Notes: generated from the sequence alone by a model not told the origin. Counted from the stretch's first letter, positions 49,727 to 61,322 are shown. The stretch: DNA of 64,000 nucleotides from Citrobacter telavivensis (GCA_009363175.1 CP045205.1:1612001-1676000); one strand, 5' to 3'. A program made the numbers and translations.

Positions 49727-50086
49727 TTACCCATGTTTCAAACTAAGCGCCAATGATAGTGCATTCTGCGACAACGGATCATGGGGAAAGATCACATCAG
49801 GCTGTAATTCATTAAGATGTTTGCCCTGAATGGCGTCGATTTTGCCAGGTCTGGCGAATACGGTGAGACCTTTCATAAACAACGTATCGGTGACCCGCCG
49901 ATCGTCATCGAGTGCGACGGCGACAACGACGCGCGGTTTAAAACGTCCTCCCGAACGCCCCACGCCGACATGTCCTTGTAGGCAAAGTTGGTCAAACGCT
50001 TTGTTAAAGCGCGATATTTGCCAGTACCCCAGCGCCAGTTGCGCGCACCAGGCAATGACGGCGACGGTAACGAGTGCGGATACCAT
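49727..50086 (-). CDS. gutM: GutM (SrlM), activator of the sorbitol operon
   Basis: A 119-residue GutM-family protein with an N-terminal hydrophobic segment (VSALVTVAVIAWCAQLALGYW) that looks like a membrane anchor. It was described genetically as an activator of the srl operon. No DNA-binding domain is obvious. It is separated from srlD by a REP element. Confidence 0.92.
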   Translation of the reverse strand: MVSALVTVAVIAWCAQLALGYWQISRFNKAFDQLCLQGHVGVGRSGGRFKPRVVVAVALDDDRRVTDTLFMKGLTVFARPGKIDAIQGKHLNELQPDVIFPHDPLSQNALSLALSLKHG

Positions 50087-50103
50087 GTTGTGCTCCTTTT
50101 ATT

Positions 50104-50170
50104 TTGCCGGATGGCGGTTTCACCTTATCCGGCCTACGGGTAAGCCCGGCAAGCATAGCGTCACCGGGCG
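50104..50170. repeat. REP element between srlD and gutM
   Basis: Two REP-type units (TTGCCGGATGGCGG ... CTTATCCGGCCTAC and AAGCCCGGC ... GTCACCGGGCG) lie between the metabolic and regulatory parts of the srl operon. They may lower downstream expression. Confidence 0.75.
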
Positions 50171-50177
50171 ACACCCA

Positions 50178-50957
50178 TTAGAACATCACCTGACCGCCAG
50201 TCACATTGATTGACTGTCCGGTGCAGTACGACGCTTTCTGGCTGGCATAGAATAACAACATGTTCAGCACATCCTGATAGTCGCAGCCACGCTTCAGCGG
50301 AACCTTATCAATGTAATACTGCTCCACTTCGTCAGGTTCAATACCCAACTTGGTGGCGTACTGCGGCAGCAGCGACTGGAACATCGGTGATTTCAGCAGG
50401 TTGCCAAGCATCAGCGAATGCACGGTGATGCCATATTCCGCCAGATCCAACGCCAGCGACTGCGTTAACCCCACGCCGCCAAACTTCGCTGCGCTGTAGC
50501 CGGAGTTGTGTTTGCTGCCCACTTTACCGGATTTGGAGTTGATCTGAATAATGCGTCCCTGAATACCATCGCGGATCATCAGACGGGAGAATTCACGCGC
50601 GCAGAGGAAGTAGCCCACCAGATTCACCTGCAGCGAGCGGTCAAAATCGCCGAGCTGGAAGTCACTGATAAATGCCGCTTTGGCGATACCCGCGCTGTAA
50701 ACCAGCAGATCCACGCGGCCAAAAATTTCATCTACGCCGCGAGAGAGTGCGAGTACGCTCTGTTCGCTGGTGGCGTCGGCACCAAAACCGTAGGCCATGC
50801 CTTCGCCAAATTCTGCGTTAATCTCCTGTGCGACGTTCGCGGCTTTATCGCTCTGAATATCTACAACCGCAACGCGATACCCTTCTGCTGCAAGCCCACG
50901 GCAAAGGAACGCCCCCAGGGTCTGTCCTCCACCAATGACAATGGCAACCTGATTCAT
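50178..50957 (-). CDS. srlD: SrlD, sorbitol-6-phosphate 2-dehydrogenase
   Basis: A 259-residue short-chain dehydrogenase. The start at 50957 gives MNQVAIVIGGGQTLGAFL with its cofactor-binding glycines. The catalytic Tyr and Lys lie in SGYSAAKFGG, after the Ser of INSKSGK. It oxidises sorbitol 6-phosphate to fructose 6-phosphate with NAD. It follows srlB by 10 bases. Confidence 0.96.
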   Translation of the reverse strand: MNQVAIVIGGGQTLGAFLCRGLAAEGYRVAVVDIQSDKAANVAQEINAEFGEGMAYGFGADATSEQSVLALSRGVDEIFGRVDLLVYSAGIAKAAFISDFQLGDFDRSLQVNLVGYFLCAREFSRLMIRDGIQGRIIQINSKSGKVGSKHNSGYSAAKFGGVGLTQSLALDLAEYGITVHSLMLGNLLKSPMFQSLLPQYATKLGIEPDEVEQYYIDKVPLKRGCDYQDVLNMLLFYASQKASYCTGQSINVTGGQVMF

Positions 50958-50967
50958 TTTTCTCTCC

Positions 50968-51330
50968 TTAAGCGACAAACTTCAAAATACAGCCCGGCGC
51001 GATGTCGTCCGGTACAGGCCCCGCAACGTGCACGGTGCCGGGAAATTCCGCTTCGCTCTGTCCATCGAAGCGCAGGGTGATATGCCCCAGTTCACGTAAA
51101 TTCTGTTCGGCCACGCTGCCGACGGCGGTGACCGGATAATGATGCTGACCCAGTTCGAACTGCGCACCGGGTTGCAACGGGCCGTTCAGTTCGCCATGAC
51201 AATGGATAAAGCAAAACTCCTCGATATCCGCAGGCGCGCCTTCACGAAAGGTAATCAGCATCTGGTCACAGAGGGCATCCGGTGCGCTCTGTCCGATACG
51301 GGTGATGGTGGTCTGATAAATAACGGTCAT
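50968..51330 (-). CDS. srlB: SrlB, sorbitol PTS enzyme IIA
   Basis: A 120-residue IIA(Gut) protein with the phosphorylated His in CFIHCHGELNG. It passes phosphate from HPr to SrlE. The C-terminus (ILKFVA) is slightly shorter than in E. coli. It lies between srlE and srlD with short spacers. Confidence 0.95.
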   Translation of the reverse strand: MTVIYQTTITRIGQSAPDALCDQMLITFREGAPADIEEFCFIHCHGELNGPLQPGAQFELGQHHYPVTAVGSVAEQNLRELGHITLRFDGQSEAEFPGTVHVAGPVPDDIAPGCILKFVA

Positions 51331-51341
51331 GTCTGAACCTC

Positions 51342-52906
<1,565 letters not shown>

Positions 52907-52943
52907 TTAGTTATCTTGCGAATGGGTGACTTATTTTAATCAG

Positions 52944-53006
52944 ATTGAAAGCAATAAAAGTGTTATTTTGATCTCAAAATGAAAGTAAAATATTTTAAAT
53001 TGAAAG
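52944..53006 (-). promoter_or_regulatory. TGAAAG repeats and palindrome upstream of srlA, candidate SrlR operator
   Basis: TGAAAG occurs at 52946-52951, 52980-52985 and 53001-53006, each preceded by AT-rich bases. A perfect palindrome ATTTTGATCTCAAAAT sits at 52965-52980. DeoR-family repressors often use direct repeats of this sort. The assignment to SrlR is by position. Confidence 0.45.
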
Positions 53007-53155
53007 TTTTTTGCGGGAAGGAAAGAATGTGCTGACGATCAAGTCATGGAGAGCGATACGTAAATTGTGTGACGGAGCGCGTCTGGCGCTTCCTTGTATG
53101 GCGGGGGATGCTTTACCATACTTCTCTCTGGCTGAATCTGTTTAATGGATGTCTC

Positions 53156-54235
53156 ATGTTCAAGCGTCGTTATGTAGCATTACTTCCCCTGTTTGTGTTA
53201 CTTGCTGCCTGTAGTAGCAAACCGAAACCTCAAGAACCTCAAACGACAACGGGGACGCCTTCCGGCGGTTTCCTGCTTGAGCCCCAGCACAACGTTATGC
53301 AGATGGGCGGTGATTTTGCCAACAACCCAAATGCGCAGCAGTTCATCGATAAGATGGTGAACAAGCACGGTTTTAATCGTCAGCAGTTGCAGGAGATTTT
53401 GTCGCAGGCGAAGCGTCTGGATTACGTTTTACGTCTGATGGACAGGCAGGCGCCCACCACGCAGCCGCCAGCGGGGCCTAACGGCGCATGGCTGCGCTAC
53501 CGCAAACAGTTCATCACGCCAGATAACGTGCAAAACGGCGTGGCGTTCTGGAATCAATATGAAGACGCGCTGAACCGCGCCTGGCAGGTTTATGGCGTTC
53601 CGCCGGAGATCGTCGTGGGCATTATCGGCGTGGAAACTCGCTGGGGTCGTGTGATGGGAAAAACGCGCATTCTGGATGCGCTGGCGACGCTGTCGTTTAA
53701 CTATCCACGTCGTGCGGAGTACTTCTCTGGCGAACTGGAGACGTTCCTGCTGATGGCGCGTAACGAACAGGACGATCCGTTAGATCTGAAAGGTTCCTTC
53801 GCTGGCGCGATGGGGTACGGACAGTTCATGCCGTCGTCCTATAAAGAGTACGCGGTGGATTTCAATGGCGACGGCCACATCAACCTGTGGGATCCGGTCG
53901 ATGCCATCGGCAGCGTGGCGAATTACTTCAAAGCACACGGTTGGGTGAAGGGCGACACGGTGGCGGTGATGGCGAACGGTCAGGCACCGGGACTGGCGAA
54001 TGGTTTTAAAACACAGTACAGTCCTTCTCAACTGGCGGCAGCCGGATTAACGCCGCAACAACCGCTGGGCAACCATCAGCAGGTGAGCCTGTTGCGCCTG
54101 GATATCGGCACCGGTTACCAGTACTGGTACGGCCTGCCGAACTTCTATGCCATTACCCGCTACAACCACAGCACCCATTATGCGATGGCGGTGTGGCAGT
54201 TGGGTCAGGCGGTGGCGCTGGCGCGCGTGCAGTAA
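53156..54235 (+). CDS. mltB: MltB, membrane-bound lytic murein transglycosylase B
   Basis: A 359-residue lipoprotein. The start at 53156 gives MFKRRYVALLPLFVLLAAC, a lipobox with Cys18-19; a longer in-frame start would hide it. The catalytic Glu lies in GIIGVETRWGR, and GAMGYGQFMPSSYK and DGHINLWDPVDAIGSVANYF are family segments. It cleaves glycan strands to 1,6-anhydro products at the outer membrane. Confidence 0.96.
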   Translation: MFKRRYVALLPLFVLLAACSSKPKPQEPQTTTGTPSGGFLLEPQHNVMQMGGDFANNPNAQQFIDKMVNKHGFNRQQLQEILSQAKRLDYVLRLMDRQAPTTQPPAGPNGAWLRYRKQFITPDNVQNGVAFWNQYEDALNRAWQVYGVPPEIVVGIIGVETRWGRVMGKTRILDALATLSFNYPRRAEYFSGELETFLLMARNEQDDPLDLKGSFAGAMGYGQFMPSSYKEYAVDFNGDGHINLWDPVDAIGSVANYFKAHGWVKGDTVAVMANGQAPGLANGFKTQYSPSQLAAAGLTPQQPLGNHQQVSLLRLDIGTGYQYWYGLPNFYAITRYNHSTHYAMAVWQLGQAVALARVQ

Positions 54236-54245
54236 TCTACGCTTA

Positions 54246-54271
54246 CAGAGGGGAGCACGGGCTTCCCTCTG
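54246..54271. terminator. Stem-loop after mltB
   Basis: CAGAGGGGAGC / GCTTCCCTCTG with a four-base loop starts 11 bases after the mltB stop. The T-run comes only later (54287-54292), so its strength is uncertain. Confidence 0.5.
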
Positions 54272-54280
54272 CTGGTACTA

Positions 54281-54529
54281 TCACTGTTTTTTCGACCGAT
54301 TCTCTGCACGCAGCAGGGATATCTTCTTTGATATTGTCAGGCTGTAGCCAAGGCATCCCAGGCCTAAGATAATTTGGCCGCCATCATAAGGTTCAATATA
54401 TCCGGCCGATATAATGTTCAGCGCCCCCATCACTAAAGAACATACGCCGCCAATGATGAGCCATAACCGTAGTTGATGGTGTTGTTTCAACTGTTGCTGA
54501 AGGGGAACTTCCTTTTTGCCTAATGACAT
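54281..54529 (-). CDS. Small membrane protein with two predicted helices
   Basis: Eighty-two residues from the second of two adjacent ATGs (GAGAG ribosome site seven bases away; the first ATG at 54532 is also possible). Two hydrophobic segments (LWLIIGGVCSLVMGALNIISAG and GGQIILGLGCLGYSLTI) are separated by a short acidic loop, with charged ends. I do not recognise a named family. It lies opposite to its neighbours mltB and pncC. The helix pattern and ribosome site support a real gene, but no function can be given. Confidence 0.6.
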   Translation of the reverse strand: MSLGKKEVPLQQQLKQHHQLRLWLIIGGVCSLVMGALNIISAGYIEPYDGGQIILGLGCLGYSLTISKKISLLRAENRSKKQ

Positions 54530-54713
54530 CATGTACTCTCTTCATCCATGCAAAATTGAACTTCACTCTATCGTTTTTAAGCACGGGTTTACCTGCATAA
54601 GTGAGAGGCTGGAGTTTTTTCGGAATACGACTCGTAAAATGGTTACTCCATCCCCATCTCTGTCGGGAAAGTGCTATCTTGTCCGGCATATTTTTTAACT
54701 GACAGAGGCTGAT

Positions 54714-55211
54714 ATGACTGACAGTGAACTGATGCAGTTAAGTGAACAGGTTGGGCTGGCGCTGAAAGCGCGCGGTGCGACCGTGACCACCGCAGAGTCC
54801 TGCACCGGCGGTTGGGTGGCGAAAGCCATTACCGACATTGCCGGCAGCTCCGCCTGGTTCGAGCGCGGTTTTGTCACGTACAGTAACGAAGCGAAATCGC
54901 AGATGATAGGCGTGCGTGAAGAGACGCTGGCACAGCATGGCGCGGTCAGTGAGCCGGTGGTGGTTGAGATGGCGATTGGCGCACTGAAAGCGGCACGCGC
55001 TGATTTTGCTGTTTCCATCAGCGGGATTGCCGGGCCGGATGGCGGCAGCGAAGAGAAACCGGTCGGCACGGTCTGGTTCGCCTTCGCGAGCGTGCGCGGA
55101 GAAGGGATTACCCGTCGGGAATGCTTTAGCGGCGACCGTGATGCGGTGCGTCGACAAGCCACGGTTTATGCGTTGCAAACCCTGTGGCAACAATTTCTAC
55201 AAAACACTTGA
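54714..55211 (+). CDS. pncC: PncC, nicotinamide-nucleotide amidase
   Basis: A 165-residue CinA C-terminal-type amidase (TAESCTGGWVAKAITDIAGSS, SGIAGPDGGSEEKPVGTVW). It converts nicotinamide mononucleotide to nicotinate mononucleotide in pyridine nucleotide recycling. It was formerly called ygaD. Its stop codon lies inside the -35 region of the recA promoter, 80 bases before recA. Confidence 0.95.
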   Translation: MTDSELMQLSEQVGLALKARGATVTTAESCTGGWVAKAITDIAGSSAWFERGFVTYSNEAKSQMIGVREETLAQHGAVSEPVVVEMAIGALKAARADFAVSISGIAGPDGGSEEKPVGTVWFAFASVRGEGITRRECFSGDRDAVRRQATVYALQTLWQQFLQNT

Positions 55212-55235
55212 TACTGTATGACCATACAGTATAAT
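55208..55235 (+). promoter_or_regulatory. recA promoter
   Basis: TTGATA (55208-55213) and TATAAT (55230-55235) are separated by 16 bases, a strong sigma-70 promoter. The -35 element includes the pncC stop codon. Confidence 0.9.
55212..55231. promoter_or_regulatory. LexA (SOS) box of recA
   Basis: TACTGTATGACCATACAGTA is a near-consensus 20-base LexA operator (CTGT-N8-ACAG) lying over the promoter spacer. Confidence 0.96.
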
Positions 55236-55288
55236 TGCGACAACAGTACAGAATCACTATCCGGCTTCAGCTGGCATGACAGGAGTAA

Positions 55289-56353
<1,065 letters not shown>

Positions 56354-56418
56354 TCGTCAGGTGTCCCCCGTGCGGATAACGCAAAACTGCCATCCGGCAA
56401 AAAGTTGAATTACACTCA

Positions 56419-56444
56419 AGGGCTGCATTGATGCGGCCCTTTTT
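56419..56444 (+). terminator. Terminator between recA and recX
   Basis: AGGGCTGCA / TGCGGCCCT with a TTGA loop is followed by TTTT. In E. coli leaky read-through here supplies recX expression. Confidence 0.8.
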
Positions 56445-56468
56445 GCATTTCTGATTTCGAAGGTTGTT

Positions 56469-56969
56469 ATGAGTGAACCCACACCGCGCCGACCTGCGTA
56501 TTCCCGGCTGTTAGATCGCGCAGTACGTATCCTCGCGGTTCGCGATCACAGCGAACAAGAGTTACGACGTAAGCTTGCCGCCCCGGTGATGGGGAAAAAC
56601 GGGCCGGAAGAGATTGATGCCACGGCAGAAGATTATGACCGGGTGATCGCCTGGTGCTACGAACATCATTATCTTGATGATGACAGATTTATCTCCCGTT
56701 TTATCGCCAGTCGCAGCCGTAAGGGGTATGGTCCGGCGCGCATCCGACAGGAGTTGAATCAAAAGGGGATTGCCCGTGAATCGGCTGAAAAAGCGATGCG
56801 GGAATGTGACGTTGACTGGTGCGCCCTCGCGCGTGACCAGGCGACTCGCAAATACGGTGAACCGCTGTCAGGCGCATTTTCGGAAAAGGTTAAGATACAG
56901 CGGTTTTTGCTTTATCGCGGGTATCTGATGGAGGATATTCAGGAAATATGGCGAAATTTTGACGATTGA
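56469..56969 (+). CDS. recX: RecX, RecA modulator
   Basis: A 166-residue RecX-family protein built of tandem three-helix units ([53 protein letters not shown]). It binds RecA filaments and limits their growth. It lies 115 bases after recA behind a terminator. Confidence 0.95.
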   Translation: MSEPTPRRPAYSRLLDRAVRILAVRDHSEQELRRKLAAPVMGKNGPEEIDATAEDYDRVIAWCYEHHYLDDDRFISRFIASRSRKGYGPARIRQELNQKGIARESAEKAMRECDVDWCALARDQATRKYGEPLSGAFSEKVKIQRFLLYRGYLMEDIQEIWRNFDD

Positions 56970-57078
56970 GCGCATACGGGATTTTACTTCCCCGTAAAGA
57001 AAACTTATCTTATTCCCACTTTTTCCGTTCGGGTGATGGTTGTCATATGACGACCTGCGTCTGTAACGAATATTCCTT

Positions 57079-57202
57079 AAATACACAAAATCATTCAAGC
57101 TGCATCAAGGCGGTAAGTGAGTGAATCCCCTGGCGCTTACTGGAGTCAGTGACTGGGGAACGATCGCAGCCAACGCAGAGGCGGTTTGAAAGATGAAGTG
57201 TA
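57079..57202 (+). repeat. ERIC-like element upstream of alaS
   Basis: About 125 bases from ATACACAAAATCATTCAAGC to TTTGAAAGATGAAGTG. The centre has GTGAATCCCC and GTGACTGGGG, which form the ERIC/IRU core inverted repeat, and AGCCAACGCAG. It ends about 20 bases before the alaS start, so it is within its leader. Confidence 0.85.
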
Positions 57203-57221
57203 GCTTGATTTCAGGATAATT

Positions 57222-59849
57222 ATGAGCAAGAGCACCGCTGAGATCCGTCAGGCGTTTCTCGACTTTTTCCATAGTAAGGGACATCAGGTAGTTGCCAGCA
57301 GTTCCCTGGTTCCGAACAATGACCCCACTTTGTTGTTTACCAACGCCGGGATGAACCAGTTCAAGGACGTTTTCCTTGGGCTCGACAAGCGTAATTATTC
57401 CCGCGCAACCACGTCACAGCGTTGCGTGCGCGCGGGTGGTAAGCACAACGATCTGGAAAATGTTGGTTACACTGCACGTCACCATACCTTCTTCGAAATG
57501 CTGGGCAACTTCAGCTTCGGCGACTATTTCAAACATGACGCCATTCAATACGCGTGGGAACTGCTGACCGGTGAGAACTGGTTTGCCCTGCCGAAAGAGC
57601 GTCTGTGGGTGACCGTCTATGAAACAGACGATGAAGCCTATGAAATCTGGGAAAAAGAAGTAGGTATCCCTCGCGAGCGCATTATCCGCATCGGCGATAA
57701 CAAAGGTGCGGCCTATGCGTCGGACAACTTCTGGCAGATGGGCGATACCGGTCCATGCGGTCCGTGCACCGAGATTTTCTACGATCATGGCGATCACATC
57801 TGGGGTGGTCCTCCGGGAAGCCCGGAAGAAGACGGCGATCGCTACATTGAGATCTGGAACATCGTCTTTATGCAGTTCAACCGTCAGGCTGACGGTACGA
57901 TGGAGCCGCTGCCGAAGCCTTCCGTCGATACCGGTATGGGGCTGGAGCGTATTGCGGCTGTGCTGCAACACGTCAACTCCAACTACGAAATTGACCTGTT
58001 CCGTACGCTGATTGAAGCGGTAGCGAAAGTGACCGGTGCGACCGATCTGAGCAACAAGTCGCTGCGTGTGATTGCGGACCACATTCGTTCCTGTGCGTTC
58101 CTGATTGCCGATGGCGTGGTTCCGTCGAACGAAAACCGGGGCTATGTCCTGCGTCGCATCATTCGTCGCGCGGTACGTCATGGCAACATGCTGGGCGCGA
58201 AAGAGACCTTCTTCTACAAACTGGTGGGGCCACTGGTTGACGTCATGGGAGCGGCGGGCGAAGAACTGAAGCGTCAGCAGGCTCAGGTTGAGCAAGTACT
58301 GAAAACTGAAGAAGAGCAGTTTGCCCGTACGCTGGAGCGTGGCCTGGCACTGCTGGATGAAGAACTGGCGAAACTGTCAGGTGATACGCTGGATGGCGAA
58401 ACGGCATTCCGTCTGTACGATACCTACGGTTTCCCGGTTGACCTGACGGCGGACGTTTGCCGCGAGCGCAACATCAAAGTGGATGAAGCCGGCTTTGAAG
58501 CCGCCATGGAAGAGCAGCGCCGTCGCGCCCGTGAAGCCAGCGGTTTTGGCGCGGACTATAACGCGATGATCCGCGTTGATAGCGCCTCTGAATTTAAAGG
58601 TTACGACCATCTGGAACTGAATGGCAAAGTGACTGCGCTGTTCGTCGATGGTAAAGCGGTGGATGCCATTAGTGCCGGTCAGGAAGCCGTTGTCGTACTG
58701 GATCAGACCCCATTCTATGCGGAATCCGGTGGTCAGGTTGGCGATAAAGGTGAACTGAAAGGCGCGGGCTTTACCTTTGCCGTAAGCGATACGCAAAAAT
58801 ATGGCCAGGCGATTGGTCATCTCGGCAAACTGTCTGCGGGCTCTCTGAAAGTGGGCGACGCGGTTCAGGCTGACGTAGATGAAGCGCGTCGTGCGCGTAT
58901 TCGTCTGAACCACTCCGCCACGCACCTGATGCATGCGGCGCTGCGCCAGATTCTGGGCACGCACGTGGCGCAGAAAGGCTCGCTGGTCAACGACAAAGTA
59001 CTGCGTTTCGACTTCTCACATAATGAAGCGATGAAACCTGCGGAAATCCGTGCGGTTGAAGACCTGGTAAATGCGCAAATTCGTCGCAACCTGCCGGTTG
59101 AAACCAACGTGATGGATCTGGAAGCGGCGAAAGCAAAAGGCGCAATGGCGCTGTTCGGCGAGAAATATGACGAACGCGTTCGTGTACTGAGCATGGGTGA
59201 TTTCTCTACCGAACTGTGTGGCGGGACTCACGCCAGCCGTACGGGGGATATCGGTCTGTTCCGTATCATCTCCGAGTCCGGGACGGCGGCAGGGGTTCGT
59301 CGTATTGAAGCGGTAACGGGTGAGGGCGCTATTGCGACTGTGCATGCAGAAAGCGATCGCTTAACCGATATCGCACAGCTGTTGAAGGGCGATAGCCAGA
59401 ACCTGGGCGACAAAGTACGTTCAGTACTGGAACGTACTCGTCAGCTCGAGAAAGAGCTTCAGCAGTTGAAAGAACAGGCTGCCGCGCAGGAAAGTGCAAA
59501 TCTTTCCAGCAAAGCGGTTGATATCAATGGCGTTAAGCTGTTGGTGAGTGAGCTTGCAGGTGTTGAGCCGAAAATGTTACGTACCATGGTTGATGATCTG
59601 AAAAATCAACTGGGGTCGACAATTATCGTGCTGGCAACGGCAGCTGAAGGTAAGGTTTCTCTGATTGCGGGCGTGTCTAAGGACGTGACCGATCGTGTCA
59701 AAGCAGGGGAACTGGTCGGTATGGTCGCTCAGCAGGTGGGCGGTAAGGGTGGTGGTCGTCCGGACATGGCGCAAGCCGGTGGTACGGATGCGTCTGCTCT
59801 GCCTGCGGCGTTAGCCAGTGTGCAAGCCTGGGTCAGCGCAAAACTATAA
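57222..59849 (+). CDS. alaS: Alanyl-tRNA synthetase
   Basis: An 875-residue class II synthetase. The catalytic domain holds [24 protein letters not shown] and [16 protein letters not shown]. The tRNA-binding domain is followed by the editing domain with its zinc ligands [11 protein letters not shown] and CGGTHAS, and a C-terminal domain rich in Gly ([15 protein letters not shown]). It charges tRNA-Ala and clears Ser and Gly mischarges. It is flanked on both sides by ERIC-like elements. Confidence 0.98.
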   Translation: MSKSTAEIRQAFLDFFHSKGHQVVASSSLVPNNDPTLLFTNAGMNQFKDVFLGLDKRNYSRATTSQRCVRAGGKHNDLENVGYTARHHTFFEMLGNFSFGDYFKHDAIQYAWELLTGENWFALPKERLWVTVYETDDEAYEIWEKEVGIPRERIIRIGDNKGAAYASDNFWQMGDTGPCGPCTEIFYDHGDHIWGGPPGSPEEDGDRYIEIWNIVFMQFNRQADGTMEPLPKPSVDTGMGLERIAAVLQHVNSNYEIDLFRTLIEAVAKVTGATDLSNKSLRVIADHIRSCAFLIADGVVPSNENRGYVLRRIIRRAVRHGNMLGAKETFFYKLVGPLVDVMGAAGEELKRQQAQVEQVLKTEEEQFARTLERGLALLDEELAKLSGDTLDGETAFRLYDTYGFPVDLTADVCRERNIKVDEAGFEAAMEEQRRRAREASGFGADYNAMIRVDSASEFKGYDHLELNGKVTALFVDGKAVDAISAGQEAVVVLDQTPFYAESGGQVGDKGELKGAGFTFAVSDTQKYGQAIGHLGKLSAGSLKVGDAVQADVDEARRARIRLNHSATHLMHAALRQILGTHVAQKGSLVNDKVLRFDFSHNEAMKPAEIRAVEDLVNAQIRRNLPVETNVMDLEAAKAKGAMALFGEKYDERVRVLSMGDFSTELCGGTHASRTGDIGLFRIISESGTAAGVRRIEAVTGEGAIATVHAESDRLTDIAQLLKGDSQNLGDKVRSVLERTRQLEKELQQLKEQAAAQESANLSSKAVDINGVKLLVSELAGVEPKMLRTMVDDLKNQLGSTIIVLATAAEGKVSLIAGVSKDVTDRVKAGELVGMVAQQVGGKGGGRPDMAQAGGTDASALPAALASVQAWVSAKL

Positions 59850-59850
59850 A

Positions 59851-59979
59851 ATATATACACAAAATCATTCAAGCTGCGTCAGGGCGGAAAGCGAATAAAC
59901 CCCCGGAAGTGAACAGGTAGTTCGTGACCGGGGGAATGTGCGTAGCCAATGCTGAGACAGCCTGAAGGATGAAGTGTGT
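59851..59979 (+). repeat. ERIC-like element downstream of alaS
   Basis: About 129 bases from ATATATACACAAAATCATTC to GGATGAAGTGTGT, in the same orientation as the copy before alaS and similar along its length (AAGCTGCGTCAGGGCGG, then TGACCGGGGG, then GTAGCCAATGCTGAGAC). It begins one base after the alaS stop. Confidence 0.85.
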
Positions 59980-60212
59980 AAGCGTTAGCCGATGCCGTGG
60001 ATAAGCATTCCGCGGCGTTTGCATCAACGTTGTCGACAACGATAAAGTCAGGTTGAAGTTGTGTATATCGGCTAAACTTAGGTTTAACAGAATGTGATGC
60101 CGTGACTGCTTACATGTAATGTGTTTGTCATCGCTTACTTTTTGGCGTTATATGATGGATAATGCCGGGATACAGAGAGACCCGACTCTTTTAATCTTTC
60201 AAGGAGCAAAGA
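59980..60212 (+). promoter_or_regulatory. csrA promoter and leader region
   Basis: This 233-base gap holds the csrA promoters and leader. GGA motifs occur at about 60157 and 60168, with the ribosome site AAGGAGC before the ATG. CsrA binds GGA-containing leaders, including its own in E. coli. The sigma-factor promoter positions were not assigned. Confidence 0.5.
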
Positions 60213-60398
60213 ATGCTGATTCTGACTCGTCGAGTTGGTGAGACCCTCATGATTGGAGATGAGGTCACCGTGACAGTTTTAGGGGTGAAGGGCAACCAGG
60301 TACGCATCGGCGTAAACGCCCCGAAAGAAGTTTCTGTCCATCGTGAAGAGATCTACCAGCGTATCCAGGCTGAAAAATCCCAGCAGTCCAGTTACTAA
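60213..60398 (+). CDS. csrA: CsrA, global post-transcriptional regulator
   Basis: A 61-residue protein ([20 protein letters not shown] ... [16 protein letters not shown]) identical in plan to E. coli CsrA, with the RNA-binding residues near Leu4 and Arg44. It dimerises and binds GGA motifs in mRNA leaders, controlling carbon storage, motility and biofilm. Confidence 0.98.
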
Positions 60399-60405
60399 GG
60401 TTTCC

Positions 60406-60431
60406 GCGTCTCACCTGACCGGGTGAGGCGC
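60406..60431 (+). terminator. Stem-loop after csrA
   Basis: GCGTCTCACC / GGTGAGGCGC forms a ten-pair stem eight bases after the csrA stop. The T-run is missing directly after it, so termination strength is unclear. Confidence 0.5.
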
Positions 60432-60643
60432 AACCTGACGTCTTCGTAAATCCCTCTCTTTTTCGTTATGTTGTGACTCTTTTTCCCGTTCCGCGTCACT
60501 CTCCTGCAGTCGTAGGGCTTTTTCATTGTGGTAGTCAGTAGCCCCAGAGACCAATTTATCTGTTGATAAAACACTCTTTTTGCCGTTTTTGCAGACTAAT
60601 TGAACGTGAAGTGTGCAAACGATAAAAGCTCAGGAAAAATTGT

Positions 60644-60671
60644 TTGACTTATAAGTCCCAGAAAGTAATAT
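60644..60671 (+). promoter_or_regulatory. Promoter of the tRNA operon
   Basis: TTGACT (60644-60649) and TAATAT (60666-60671) are 16 bases apart, followed by a GC-rich stretch (GTGCGCC) typical of stringently controlled tRNA promoters. The rest of the 60432-60732 stretch shows no gene. Confidence 0.75.
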
Positions 60672-60732
60672 GTGCGCCACGCAGCGACGATGAGCAGAAA
60701 CAAGTTCTTCGAAGCACTCGTAAGAGGCGTGT

Positions 60733-60825
60733 GGTGAGGTGGCCGAGAGGCTGAAGGCGCTCCCCTGCTAAGGGAGTATGCGGTCAAAAGCTGCATCCGG
60801 GGTTCGAATCCCCGCCTCACCGCCA
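60733..60825 (+). tRNA. serV: tRNA-Ser (anticodon GCT)
   Basis: A 93-base class II tRNA. The acceptor stem is GGTGAGG/CCTCACC, the anticodon loop CCCCTGCTAAGGG has GCT at 60767-60769, a long variable arm is present, and CCA is encoded. It is the first of five tRNA genes and reads AGC/AGU codons. Confidence 0.96.
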
Positions 60826-60828
60826 TTT

Positions 60829-60905
60829 GCATCCGTAGCTCAGCTGGATAGAGTACTCGGCTACGAACCGAGCGGTCGGAGGTTCGAATCCTCCCGGATG
60901 CACCA
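60829..60905 (+). tRNA. tRNA-Arg (anticodon ACG), copy 1
   Basis: A 77-base tRNA with acceptor GCATCCG/CGGATGC, anticodon ACG at 60863-60865 (edited to ICG by TadA) and encoded CCA. It starts three bases after tRNA-Ser ends. It is equivalent to one of argQ, argZ, argY and argV of E. coli. Confidence 0.97.
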
Positions 60906-60967
60906 TCTCTTACTTGATACGGCTTTAGTCGCGGTATCAAAATCTGCAGTAAAGTAAGTTTCCCGAT

Positions 60968-61044
60968 GCATCCGTAGCTCAGCTGGATAGAGTACTCGGC
61001 TACGAACCGAGCGGTCGGAGGTTCGAATCCTCCCGGATGCACCA
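60968..61044 (+). tRNA. tRNA-Arg (anticodon ACG), copy 2
   Basis: Identical in sequence to copy 1. The spacer before it repeats in part around the other copies (CATCTCTTACTTGATAC). Confidence 0.97.
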
Positions 61045-61105
61045 TCTCTTACTTGATACCGCTTTTATGCAGTATCAATATCGGCAGTAAAATACGTTTT
61101 CCGAT

Positions 61106-61182
61106 GCATCCGTAGCTCAGCTGGATAGAGTACTCGGCTACGAACCGAGCGGTCGGAGGTTCGAATCCTCCCGGATGCACCA
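61106..61182 (+). tRNA. tRNA-Arg (anticodon ACG), copy 3
   Basis: Identical in sequence to copy 1; 138 bases after copy 2. Confidence 0.97.
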
Positions 61183-61245
61183 TCTATTACTCAGTATGGC
61201 GTTAACGCGATACTTGATATCAGCAGTAAATCAGCAAGTCCCGAT

Positions 61246-61322
61246 GCATCCGTAGCTCAGCTGGATAGAGTACTCGGCTACGAACCGAGCGGTCGGAGGT
61301 TCGAATCCTCCCGGATGCACCA
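61246..61322 (+). tRNA. tRNA-Arg (anticodon ACG), copy 4
   Basis: Identical in sequence to copy 1; 140 bases after copy 3. It is the last tRNA of the operon. Confidence 0.97.

Noticed and set aside
52965..52980. Palindrome ATTTTGATCTCAAAAT as a CRP site
   Set aside because: The spacing of TGA and TCA halves is wrong for CRP (TGTGA-N6-TCACA), so it was treated as part of a possible SrlR operator instead.
60596..61045. Minus-strand frame of 149 residues across the tRNA genes
   Set aside because: It is antisense to tRNA genes and contains [14 protein letters not shown] sequence, a well-known false protein produced by reverse reading of tRNA genes.
60829..61322. Regularly spaced repeats resembling a CRISPR array
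   Set aside because: The repeat is a complete tRNA-Arg gene and the spacers resemble one another; there are no cas genes.
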